The position numbers and the translations under genes were made by a program. Under the pieces are notes generated by a model, which was given only the letters and a program-made list of their open reading frames with translations, was not told the DNA's origin and searched no databases. A stretch of 64,000 nt of DNA from Olsenella uli (GTDB taxonomy: Bacteria > Actinomycetota > Coriobacteriia > Coriobacteriales > Atopobiaceae): NCBI RefSeq assembly GCF_016900775.1, contig NZ_JACJKN010000004.1, forward strand, positions 108,670 through 172,669. Reading direction: 5' to 3'. Of this stretch, positions 22,988 to 30,982 are shown piece after piece (position 1 is the first letter of the stretch; every line of letters begins with the position of its first letter).

Positions 22988-24244
22988 ATGCACGCCGAGC
23001 CCATAACCTGCCACCGCCCGCGACCGGACGCCGCCGCGGAGCTTGCCGCGCCGCCCTACGACGTCTTCGACCGCGCGGGGGCCGCCGCCTACGTGGCCGC
23101 CCACCCGCGCTCCTTCCTGGCGATCGACCGCCCGGAGACCGCCTTCCCGCCCGAGCACGACCCGTACGCGCCGGACGTCTACGAGCGCGCCCGCGAGCTG
23201 CTCGCCGGGCGCGTCGCCGACGGGACGCTCCTGCGCGACGCCACTCCCTGCTACTACCTCTACCGCCTGCGCGGGGACGGCCGCGAGCAGACCGGCATCG
23301 TCGCCGGGGTGGCGATGGACGACCTCGCGGACGGGACCGTGCGGGCCCACGAGCTCACCCGCCCCGAGAAGGAGGCCGACCGCGCCCGCCACATCGAGGC
23401 CACGGGCTGCCAGACCGGCCCCGTCCTTCTCGCCTATCGCGACAACGCGGTCATGGACATCCTTGTGGAGGCCGCCAAGGCGGCGGACCCCCTCTACGAC
23501 TTCACCGACGAGGCGGGCGTCCGCCAGACCGTCTGGCGCGTGGCGCGCCCGGCGGCCGTCGAGGGCTTCCGCGCGATGCTCGCCCAGGTGGGGCGCGCCT
23601 ACATCGTCGACGGGCACCACCGCGCCGCTGCCGCGGCGGACGTCTGCCGGCGCATGCGCGAGGCGGCGGGCTCTGGCCTCTCCGGCACCGAGCCCTACAA
23701 CTACCTGCTCTGCGTCCTCTTCCCCGCGAGCCAGCTCGCCGTCCTGCCGTACAACCGCGTGGTAGCGGACACGAACGGCCTCGACGAGGCGGGGCTCGTG
23801 GCCGCGCTCGAGGCGGCGGGCGTCGCCGTCGGGGGGCGCCAGGACGGGCCGGTGTGCCCGGGGCGGCGCGGGCAGCTCGGCATGTACGCGTTCGGCGCCT
23901 GGCGCGAGCTCTCGCTCGAGGGCGCGCGGCCGGACGACCCGGCGGGCGGCCTCGACGCTGCGCTCCTGCAGGAGCGGGTCCTCGGCCCCGTCCTCGGCGT
24001 CGAGGACCCGCGCTCCGACGCGCGCGTCGCGTTCGTGGGCGGCGTCGAGGGCGCGGAGGGGCTCGTGCGGCGCGCGGGCGAGCGGGGGGTGGCGTTCTCG
24101 CTCTTCCCCGTCTCCATGGGCGAGCTCATGGCGGTGGCGGACGCGGGCGAGCTCATGCCGCCCAAGTCCACCTGGCTCGAGCCCAAGCTCAGAAGTGGCC
24201 TCTTCATCAGGAGGATCGGCGCCGGCGGGGCGGGCGGCCGGTAG
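22988..24244 (+). CDS. DUF1015-family protein
   Basis: A 418-residue protein with the DUF1015 layout: an N-terminal 'APPYDVF' (about residue 24), 'FLAIDRPE', 'RAHELTRPEKEADRARHIEA' and the ParB-like 'YIVDGHHRAAAA' motif around residue 208, ending with 'MPPKSTWLEPKLRSGLF'. The family is widespread and has been linked by genome context to serine or amino-acid metabolism, but no activity is established here. The start ATG 22988 follows GAGGAGG. A TATCAT -10-like box lies at 22954-22959. The next gene begins 35 bp after the stop. Confidence 0.87.
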   Translation: MHAEPITCHRPRPDAAAELAAPPYDVFDRAGAAAYVAAHPRSFLAIDRPETAFPPEHDPYAPDVYERARELLAGRVADGTLLRDATPCYYLYRLRGDGREQTGIVAGVAMDDLADGTVRAHELTRPEKEADRARHIEATGCQTGPVLLAYRDNAVMDILVEAAKAADPLYDFTDEAGVRQTVWRVARPAAVEGFRAMLAQVGRAYIVDGHHRAAAAADVCRRMREAAGSGLSGTEPYNYLLCVLFPASQLAVLPYNRVVADTNGLDEAGLVAALEAAGVAVGGRQDGPVCPGRRGQLGMYAFGAWRELSLEGARPDDPAGGLDAALLQERVLGPVLGVEDPRSDARVAFVGGVEGAEGLVRRAGERGVAFSLFPVSMGELMAVADAGELMPPKSTWLEPKLRSGLFIRRIGAGGAGGR

Positions 24245-24279
24245 GCGCGGGGCGAGAAGGACGGGAAGGGGGCGAGACC

Positions 24280-26538
24280 ATGGCGGACGAGGAGCGCACG
24301 GGACGGCTCGGCAGGCTCTTCGCGGCGCTCGTGAACGTCGAGGGCGCGGAGGACGGCGGGGCTGCGCCGGAGGAGGGCGGCCCGGCCGACGCGGGCGAAG
24401 AGAAGGACCGGACGGGCGGCAACACCACCGTCCTCGACGTCGAGGCGCTCTCGCGCTCGCTCGCCTCCTCCCCCGACCCGCTGGCCCTCCTCTCGGGGCT
24501 CGTCGTGGACGTCCGCGCGCGCGTGGGCGCGACGGGCGCGCCCGAGTTCCCGGGCGAGGCGCCCAAGCTGCCGCCGAGCCCGCTCGAGGTGCACCTCGCC
24601 ACGAGGCTCGTGGAGGCGGGCCTCCTGGAGGCAGACATCGAGCTTCCGGGCGTCCGCGTGGTACGCCCGCGCACCTCGGGCCTCTTCTACCTGCGCATCG
24701 AGGAGGAGCGGGTCAGCTACCTCGCCAAGCTCCGCGTCCTGCAGGTCGAGTCCGCGCTCAACTCCGTCCTTCTTGCGAGCCGAGCCCTCGCGAGCCCCAA
24801 CGACGCCCCGCTCGACGCCATCGTGCGGGCCGAGCAGCGCGTCGCGAGCTCCGTCGCCGGCCAGGCGCGCGAGGTGGCTGCGCGCCTCGAGGGACCCGTG
24901 CGCGGGGAGTGGGACGTGCGCTACGCCCTTGCCTACGGCATCGAGGCCTTCCGCCTCCCCCACCGCCTCACGGCGCGCTTCCGCGTGAACGCGCGGGCGG
25001 GGCTCGCCGCCTTCGAGCTCGACCTCGTCCCGCCGGAGGCGTGGCCGCGCTCGGCCTTCGTCGACGGGCTCGGCGTGGTCCCCGCGACCGAGCAGATGCG
25101 CCGGCGCGCCTCGGGCACCTACAACGCGCGGCTCGCGGCGCTCGTGGCGGGCTACGCCCTGGACGCCGCGCCCGAGCTCGGGGAGGTGTGGGTGGCGGGC
25201 GTCATCGACACCGCGCGCGACCACGTCTGCCTCTACTCCGCGCGCATGACCCGCGCGGCCCTGGAGGCCGTCGACCTCGGGGGCGCCTTCGACCCCGTCG
25301 CGCTGCTGCGCTCCTGCGGGGCGGCCATCTCCCTCGACGAGACGGGCGGCCTCGCCCCCGTCCGCCAGGGCTTCTCCCTCGACGACGAGGCCCTCTGCCC
25401 GCGCGAGCGCTATGACGCGCCCGAGCTCTCCGAGGCGACGCTCGCGGGCGAGCTGGGCGACGCGCTCGGCTGCTGGCGCGTGAGCGACCTCGGGATAGAC
25501 GAGGCCGCGCGGCGCAGGAGCGTCGCCGACGAGCTCACGCGCCACCTCACGGCGTCCACCGAGAAGAACGTCCAGGCCATCCTCTCCGCCGCCCGCGCGG
25601 ACGGCCACGCCGACGTCGTCGAGGCCGCGCGGCGCTGCGTCTCGGGCCTCATCGACGGCGAGCTCGAGGACGACCCGCTCGCCATCGGGGAGGCCTTCGT
25701 CGAGGGGGGCGACCTCCAGCGCGGGTGCGCGCGGGCGCACGACGCCCTCGTCTCCCACGACCTCGAGGCCGCGGGGAAGTACGCGGACGAGGCGCTCCTG
25801 CCCGTCGACGGGCTCGGGTCCTTCGACGGCGCGGACGGGCTCGTCTGGCGCGGCTTTGGCTCATACGCGGACCGCGCGCTCTACAACCGGCTCGTCGCCA
25901 CGCCCGGCGAGCGCTGCGCGCTCGTGCCCGCGGCCTACCTCGAGGCGCACACGATCGCCGCCGCCTCCGCCCTCGCCCGGGGCCGCTCCGAGGAGGCGCT
26001 CGCGCACGCCCGGCGCGCGGCCGAGGTGGCGCCGCTCTCCTCGCAGGCGAGCCTCAACCTGGCGCAGTGCCTCGAGGCGACGGGCGACGCCGAGGCCGCC
26101 CAGCGCGAGCTCTGCCGCCTGCTCTCCCTCGCGCACGACCCGGAGTCGATAGGCCTCGGCTACCTCGGCATGGCGCAGCTCCAGTGGCAGGGCGGCCACG
26201 TGCTCACCGCCCAAGCCTGCTACCAGCGCGCAACCCGCCACCTCGGCGCGCCCGCCCTCGTGGCGCGGCTCGCGATGGCGGCTCTCATCGGCCAGGTGGG
26301 GGTCTCGGCCGGAGGCGAGCTCTCCTCCGAGCAGGCCGACACGCTGCTGGAGGCGGCCGCGATCCCGCTTGCCCCCACCGAGGCCGTGAGCAAGGCCTTC
26401 CTCGAGGCCACGCGCGCCGCCACGGACGCTGGCATCTTCCGCGTGGCGCGCGACCTCCTGCGCAAGCTCTGCATGATCTCGCGCGACGACGTCTACTTCG
26501 GCATGCTCCGCTCCCTCGAGGACGAGCCGGACCGCTGA
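24280..26538 (+). CDS. Large conserved protein of unknown function with TPR-like repeats
   Basis: A 752-residue soluble protein I do not recognise. The N-terminus (about 1-60) is acidic and low in complexity. The central part (about 70-460) has mixed alpha/beta character with no catalytic motif that I can name. The C-terminal third (about 560-720) has helix pairs of TPR type, such as 'EEALAHARRAAEVAPLSSQA' and 'SLNLAQCLEATGDAEAAQRE', which usually bind proteins. It lies between DUF1015 and a HAD gene that overlaps its stop (TGATG), so it is co-expressed with them. No signal peptide or membrane helix is seen. Presumably specific to Coriobacteriia. Confidence 0.7.
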   Translation: MADEERTGRLGRLFAALVNVEGAEDGGAAPEEGGPADAGEEKDRTGGNTTVLDVEALSRSLASSPDPLALLSGLVVDVRARVGATGAPEFPGEAPKLPPSPLEVHLATRLVEAGLLEADIELPGVRVVRPRTSGLFYLRIEEERVSYLAKLRVLQVESALNSVLLASRALASPNDAPLDAIVRAEQRVASSVAGQAREVAARLEGPVRGEWDVRYALAYGIEAFRLPHRLTARFRVNARAGLAAFELDLVPPEAWPRSAFVDGLGVVPATEQMRRRASGTYNARLAALVAGYALDAAPELGEVWVAGVIDTARDHVCLYSARMTRAALEAVDLGGAFDPVALLRSCGAAISLDETGGLAPVRQGFSLDDEALCPRERYDAPELSEATLAGELGDALGCWRVSDLGIDEAARRRSVADELTRHLTASTEKNVQAILSAARADGHADVVEAARRCVSGLIDGELEDDPLAIGEAFVEGGDLQRGCARAHDALVSHDLEAAGKYADEALLPVDGLGSFDGADGLVWRGFGSYADRALYNRLVATPGERCALVPAAYLEAHTIAAASALARGRSEEALAHARRAAEVAPLSSQASLNLAQCLEATGDAEAAQRELCRLLSLAHDPESIGLGYLGMAQLQWQGGHVLTAQACYQRATRHLGAPALVARLAMAALIGQVGVSAGGELSSEQADTLLEAAAIPLAPTEAVSKAFLEATRAATDAGIFRVARDLLRKLCMISRDDVYFGMLRSLEDEPDR

Positions 26539-27200
26539 TGGCGGCCCCCTCGCTCCTCCCGCCGTCCTTCTCGGCGGGCATCTTCGACTTCGACGGCACG
26601 CTCGCGGAGACCTGGCACCTCTGGCGGCGCGTGGACGAGATCTTCTTCGCCACGCGGGGGCTACCCTTCGACGAAGACGCCTCCGCCACGCTCGCCACGC
26701 TCGGGTTTTCCGCCGGAGCCCGCTGGTGCGTCGAGCGCTACCGCCTGCGCGACGAGGTGTCCGACATCGTGGACGAGTGGAACCGCCTGGGTGCGGCGCT
26801 CTACGAGGAGGAGGTCCGCCTGCGCCCGGGCGCCGAGGCCTACCTGCGCGCGCTCCGCGCGCGGGGCGTCCCCCTTGCGCTCGCCACCACGAACGACCCG
26901 CACGTGCTGGGGGCCATGCGTCACGTTGACGTCTTCGGCCTCTTCGACGAGGTGGTCTGCGGGCGCGAGGTCGCCCGCGGGAAGGACCACCCCGACATCT
27001 ACCTCGAGGCGTCCCGCCGCCTGGGCACGGCGCCGGGCGCGTGCTGCGTCTTCGAGGACATACTGCCCGGCACGCTCTCGGCCGCCCGCGCCGGCATGAC
27101 GACCGTGGCCGTGCGCTGCGAGGACCCGCGCCAGCCCGCCCGCGAGCTGCGTCGCGCGGCCGACCTCTGGATCGAGGGCTGGGAGGGGCTCGTAGGCTGA
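26538..27200 (+). CDS. HAD-superfamily hydrolase
   Basis: A 220-residue HAD IA protein. Motif I is IFDFDGTLAET (about residues 15-25), motif II 'ALATTNDPH', and motif III/IV 'KDHPDIYLEASRRLG' and 'CVFEDILPGTLSAARAGM'. The cap is of the beta-phosphoglucomutase/pyrophosphatase type. Substrate unknown. The ATG overlaps the preceding stop as TGATG, indicating coupled translation with the large TPR-like protein. Confidence 0.87.
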   Translation: MAAPSLLPPSFSAGIFDFDGTLAETWHLWRRVDEIFFATRGLPFDEDASATLATLGFSAGARWCVERYRLRDEVSDIVDEWNRLGAALYEEEVRLRPGAEAYLRALRARGVPLALATTNDPHVLGAMRHVDVFGLFDEVVCGREVARGKDHPDIYLEASRRLGTAPGACCVFEDILPGTLSAARAGMTTVAVRCEDPRQPARELRRAADLWIEGWEGLVG

Positions 27201-27235
27201 GGGCCCGCTGCCCGCCAAAGGCCCGCAGAGCGCTC

Positions 27236-27300
27236 GATTCTGTACATTGCTGCCATAGTGCACCGGGAGTCGCGCCTCCTACAATGCAGGATATGCCCCG
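27236..27300. repeat. Repeat B, outer copies left of the IS30/LuxR segment
   Basis: GATTCTGTACATTGCTGCC (27236-27254) matches ACTTCTGCACATTGCTGGC at 29511-29529. An inverted, weaker copy ending CTACAATGCAGGATATGCC lies at 27279-27297. The rest of the gap to 27430 holds a possible TATACG box (27392-27397) but nothing firm. Confidence 0.5.
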
Positions 27301-27430
27301 GAGACGCCGAGAAGATTGACCCATCGCACATCAAAACCCGTGGCAATTGGGATTCATGCCCTCTTAGCACAGACCTCCTCACCACGGGGATATACGATGC
27401 TCGAAAGAGGCCAAGGTGATAGGAGCTGCC

Positions 27431-28210
27431 ATGAGCGACCAGCGACGTTCCACCCATGAGACGCCCGGGATCCCGCACGCCTCCGACGAGGCCGAGCACT
27501 CGTTCTCCGAGCATGGCCTCACCGAGCGAGAGGTCGACGCCGCGCGCTCCGTACTCGCCGGCATGACTGCTGAGATGGCGGCGAGGGAGATGGGCGTTGA
27601 GGCATCAACGGTGGGTGGCTTCAGGCAACGGGCGTATCACAAGCTCGGCATGGAGGACGGACGCGAGCTCGTGCGACGCTACGGGCCGCATGTCGACAAG
27701 GACGTGAACGAACTCGCGAACAATATCGAGGGCTTTCGCGGCGCCCTTGAAAACAGGGGCCTTACGGACACCCAGCTCGACGTCCTCGCACGTGCTGCGG
27801 CGGGAGTTCCCACGACAGAGATTGCCCGGGAGCTCCGCGTGGCGCCTGGTACCGTCGGATGCGCGAGGTCCAACGGGTACCGGCTCCTCGGCGTTCGCTC
27901 ACGAGAAGAGCTCCTCTCCATGCTCGAAGGCGAATGCGCAGAACGTAAGAGGAGGCAGCGGAGGGGAAAGCGTCGGCGGAGTCAGGCGACCATTGCACCG
28001 GCCTTCGCAAGCTCCTCCGCCAGCGCCTCCGCCGGCGTCCTCCACCCCAGGGTCTCCCGCGGCCTCCCGTTGAGCAGGTCCTGCGCCTCGCGGACCCGCT
28101 CGTCGGTCACGTCCGCGAACTCGGCGCCCTTCGGGAAGAGCTGCCCGAGCAGCCCGTTGGTGTTCTCGTTGGTGCCCCGCTGCCAGGGCGAGTGCGGGTC
28201 GCAGAAGTAG
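27431..28210 (+). CDS. Tandem LuxR-type helix-turn-helix protein, 3' end replaced by IS30 sequence
   Basis: The native part (residues 1 to about 183) carries two LuxR/GerE-type helix-turn-helix domains in a row. The first begins 'LTEREVDAARSVLAG' (about 28-85) and the second 'LTDTQLDVLARAAAG' (about 110-170). There is no receiver or ligand domain. A basic stretch 'ERKRRQRRGKRRR' then runs into the IS30 end at about 27981, and the frame continues about 75 residues inside the element until 28210, so the natural C-terminus is lost. Two tandem LuxR domains without a sensor are unusual. The ATG 27431 has an AGGAG site; the frame also contains an ATG at 27416. Confidence 0.6.
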   Translation: MSDQRRSTHETPGIPHASDEAEHSFSEHGLTEREVDAARSVLAGMTAEMAAREMGVEASTVGGFRQRAYHKLGMEDGRELVRRYGPHVDKDVNELANNIEGFRGALENRGLTDTQLDVLARAAAGVPTTEIARELRVAPGTVGCARSNGYRLLGVRSREELLSMLEGECAERKRRQRRGKRRRSQATIAPAFASSSASASAGVLHPRVSRGLPLSRSCASRTRSSVTSANSAPFGKSCPSSPLVFSLVPRCQGECGSQK

Positions 28211-29260
28211 ACCCTGAAGCCCGTCGCCTCGGTGAGGCGGGCGTGCTCGGCCATCTCGACCCCCTGGTCCCAGGTGAGGGTGGAGAGCAGCGCGTCGCGC
28301 ACGCCGTCGGGCACCGACGCGACCATCTCGACGAGCAGGTCCATGACGGTCCTCGACTCGTGGCCGGGCAGCCTCCCGGCGACCAGGAAGCGCGTCCTGC
28401 GCTCCACGAGCGTCGCGAGGCAGCTCCGGCCGCCCGAGCCCACCACCAGGTCGCCCTCCCAGTGCCCGGGCACGGCGCGGTCGGCGGCCTCGGGCGGGCG
28501 CAGCGAGATCTCGCAGCCCTCGCACCAGCCCCGGCCGGGCCTCTCCGGCAGCCCCGGGCGCGGCTTGCGCCCGCGCCGCCCCGAGCGCAGCGCCCGCGCG
28601 CCCCAGCTCGTGGCGCAGGGCGCCCCTGCCCTGCACGTACAGGGCCTGGTATATGGTCTCGCGGCTCACCCTCATGGCACCATTGTCGGGGAACTCGAGC
28701 CTCATGCGCTCGGAAATCTGGCGCGGCGACCACCCCCCCCCAGGAGCCCCGCGGCGACGTAGGCCCCGAGGGCGGCCTCGGACTCGAGCCTGCGCGGCCT
28801 CGGCCTGAGAGCCGCGCGCTCCGCCCGGCGCTGCGCGCGCGAGAACCCGTGGCGCCCCCGCTCCGAGCCGCGGCGCACCTCGCGCGCGACGGTGGTGTGG
28901 GAGAAGCCGATGTCGCGCGCTATGGCGCGCAGGCTCCTGCCCGCCCTCAGCCCCTCCTGGATCGCCGCGCGGTCGGCCAGCGTCAGCCTCGAGCGGGGCG
29001 AGGTCCTGCGCGGCCTGTCGGCCGCCGCGAGCCCGGAAGCCACGGGCGCCCCCTTCCTGGGCCTGCCGACCCTGACGGGCGCGCCCGCCGCGCGGCACCA
29101 GTCCCGCGCCGTGGTCGGGTCGCACCCCACGACGCGGGCGGCGCCGGCGGCGGTCAGGCCGCCCCACACCAGGTCGACGACCCTCCTCCTGGTCTCCTCG
29201 CCATAGTGCCTCTGCCCCATTGAACCACGCCCCTCTCGTCGTGGTGCAATGGCCGCTGGA
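27981..29260 (-). mobile_element. IS30-family insertion sequence (degenerate)
   Basis: About 1.28 kb with one transposase gene on the minus strand. The ends carry related inverted repeats: GCGACCATTGCACC near 27986-27999 and its counterpart GGTGCAATGGCCGC at 29243-29256 (complement GCGGCCATTGCACC). Flanks CGGCGGA (left) and TCCGCCG (right) are complementary, as if the element entered a palindrome, a known IS30 preference. Exact ends and target duplication cannot be fixed by eye. Confidence 0.8.
27982..29220 (-). pseudogene. IS30 transposase with two frameshifts
   Basis: The three pieces together give a full IS30 transposase of about 412 residues. Piece 1 (29220 to about 28740) has a helix-turn-helix 'GLRAGRSLRAIARDIGFSHT' followed by 'TVAREV'. 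Piece 2 (about 28740-28600) reads 'GWSPRQISERMRLEFPDNGA' and then 'SRETIYQALYVQGRG'. Piece 3 (about 28600-27982) holds the DDE core: 'PGHWEGDLVVG', 'LTWDQGVEM', 'YFCDPHSPWQRGTNENTNG'. The first break is in a run of nine G (28741-28733), where seven or ten would restore the frame; the second is at about 28600. Two breaks argue for an inactive copy. Confidence 0.8.
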
Positions 29261-29276
29261 ATCCGCCGGGGGCGCG

Positions 29277-29469
29277 GGTTAGGGAACCGGGGTCGTTGCG
29301 CGGGCCCGCGGCCGACCGGCCGGGGATTGCCGCCCGTTGCGGGGGCGCGCTCCGCAACGGGCGGCGATCCCTAACCGGCGGCGGCCCGACGGCCCTTCTC
29401 GCCCCCTCCCCTCCCGCAACGGCCGCCATTCCCTAACGCACGCCCGCCGAAATCCCGCAACGACCCCAA
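29277..29469. repeat. Intergenic repeat array C (two direct, three inverted copies)
   Basis: The 393-bp gap 29261-29653 has no gene. Copies of GGTTAGGGA...CCGTTGCGGG occur at 29277-29303 and 29321-29343 (direct) and at 29352-29376, 29413-29437 and 29452-29469 (inverted). CGTTGCG ends are 41 bp apart in the direct pair, and the last two inverted copies are again 41 bp apart. The middle bases differ between copies. Confidence 0.75.
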
Positions 29470-29509
29470 AAGTCTAAGCAGTCCCATGGAGCTCAGGAGG
29501 GAGTATCCA

Positions 29510-29620
29510 AACTTCTGCACATTGCTGGCGAGAAGAGCCTGCGCACGTTGCGCCATCCCAGGCGGAGGTCACAAACGCAGCAGAGCAGCCAACAGGGGCG
29601 GCACAATGTACAGAAGTTTG
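29510..29620. repeat. Repeat B, inner copies (direct and inverted)
   Basis: AACTTCTGCACATTGCTGGC (29510-29529) and, inverted, GCACAATGTACAGAAGTTT (29601-29619; complement AAACTTCTGTACATTGTGC). They match the copy at 27236-27254 across the IS30/LuxR segment. Confidence 0.65.
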
Positions 29621-29653
29621 CCCGGTCAGGCAACGGGTCGTGGCGCGCGGGGC

Positions 29654-30982
29654 CTAGCGGCGGCGCAGGCGGGCGACGAAGTGGGTGTCGGCGCCCGGAT
29701 GGTCGGTCCGCCGGGCGTCGAGGAGCTCGAAGCGGCCGCCCACGGGCCCGGTGAGCAGCGCCTCCACGACGCGCTCGTCCTCCTCCGCCAGGACCGAGCA
29801 GGTGGAGTAGACCACAAGGCCGCCCGGCGCCACGCGCGTCGCCGCGGCGCGCAGGATGTCCGCCTGGAGGGCGGCGAGGCCGGGGAGCGCCTCCTCGCGC
29901 AGCGACCACGCGATCTCGGGATGGCGCGCGAGCGTGCCGGATCCCGAGCACGGGGCGTCAACGAAGACCAGGTCAAAGCTGCCGAGAAGAACCTCGGGCA
30001 GGTCGTCCCCGCCAAGCGAGCGGGCGTCGGCCGCGACGCACGTGACGTGGTCGGCCACCCCGGCGGCCTCCATGCGGCGCGCGGCGAGCGCGGACTTGCG
30101 GGGGTCGATCTCCACCGAGACAATCTCGCACGGGCCGCCCGCAGCCACCGCCGTACCCTCGAGGAGCACGGTCTTGGTGCCGCGACCCTGCCCCACCTCG
30201 AGCACGCGACTGCCGGGCTCGGGAGCGGCGGCGAGCGCCACCTCCTGCGCCGCAAGGTCGCAGGGCAGGACCTCCGCACGCTCGACGAGGCCGGACGGCG
30301 CAAGACGTGCGGGGGCGCCCAGAAGGTAGGATCCCGGCACGGGACCGGGGGCGGGCGCGCACCCCGCCTCCTCGAGGGCGTGCAAAGGCGCCTGCCCCCT
30401 TTGCACGCGGCTGACGGCCACCCACGCGCCTGCGGGCCCGAGCGCCGAGGCGGCCCAGGCGGCGGCGCGGGCGGGCCCCAGCGAGGCGAGCGCCCGCGCG
30501 CAGAGCCACTCGGGCAGGGCGCCCACGCGGGCGAGGTCGGAGACGTCAAAGGCGCCGTCCGCGACGCGCTCGCGGGCGCGGGCGAGGGCGCGGGCGTCCT
30601 TCTCGGCGACGCGGCGCAGCACCGCGTTGGCGAGCCCGGCGGCGCGCGGGGCCACGCCGCGCACGAGCTCCACGCCCTGGCTCACGCAGACGTCATCGCG
30701 CGTGCCGAGGTAGAGGATCTCGAAGGCGGCGAGGCGCAGGGCGTCGCGCACCCGAGGCTCAAGGCGCGCGCCGCGGCGCAGGTGGGCGTCTATGACGCGG
30801 TCGAGCTCGCCCTCCGCGGCGACGGAGCCCAGGACGAGGCGCGTGGCCTGGGCGCGCTCGCGCTCGAGAAGGGCCGAGAGGGCCTCCGAGGAGCGCAGCA
30901 GGTCGCGCGCACGGGCGTTGCGCCGGCGGCGCTCCGAGGCGAGCGCGAGCGCCGCGAGCCGGGCGGCCGTCGCGCGCGCCAC
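29654..30982 (-). CDS. rsmB: 16S rRNA (cytosine-967-C5)-methyltransferase RsmB
   Basis: A 442-residue RsmB/Sun protein. The N-terminal NusB-like helical domain (about 1-140) contains 'ARDLLRSSEALSALLERERA' and 'DVCVSQGVELVRGVAPRAAG'. The C-terminal SAM-dependent domain has 'VLEVGQGRGTKT' (SAM loop), 'VDAPCSGSGTLARHPEI' (motif IV Cys) and 'LVVYSTCSV' (catalytic motif VI Cys). It methylates C967 of 16S rRNA. The GTG start directly follows the TAG of fmt. A REP-like palindrome (30378-30408) lies inside the gene and codes for 'VQRGQAPLHA' in the linker between domains. Last gene of the priA-def-fmt-rsmB run. Confidence 0.93.
   Translation of the reverse strand: MARATAARLAALALASERRRRNARARDLLRSSEALSALLERERAQATRLVLGSVAAEGELDRVIDAHLRRGARLEPRVRDALRLAAFEILYLGTRDDVCVSQGVELVRGVAPRAAGLANAVLRRVAEKDARALARARERVADGAFDVSDLARVGALPEWLCARALASLGPARAAAWAASALGPAGAWVAVSRVQRGQAPLHALEEAGCAPAPGPVPGSYLLGAPARLAPSGLVERAEVLPCDLAAQEVALAAAPEPGSRVLEVGQGRGTKTVLLEGTAVAAGGPCEIVSVEIDPRKSALAARRMEAAGVADHVTCVAADARSLGGDDLPEVLLGSFDLVFVDAPCSGSGTLARHPEIAWSLREEALPGLAALQADILRAAATRVAPGGLVVYSTCSVLAEEDERVVEALLTGPVGGRFELLDARRTDHPGADTHFVARLRRR
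30378..30408. repeat. REP-like palindrome R8 inside rsmB
   Basis: GCGTGCAAAGG and CCTTTGCACGC form a perfect 11-bp stem around CGCCTGCCC. The palindrome is carried in frame within rsmB, between the NusB-like and methyltransferase domains. Confidence 0.8.

Noticed and set aside
27981..29260. Functional IS30 transposase through programmed frameshifting
   Set aside because: Two separate breaks exist, and IS30 normally uses a single frame, so decay or sequence error is simpler.
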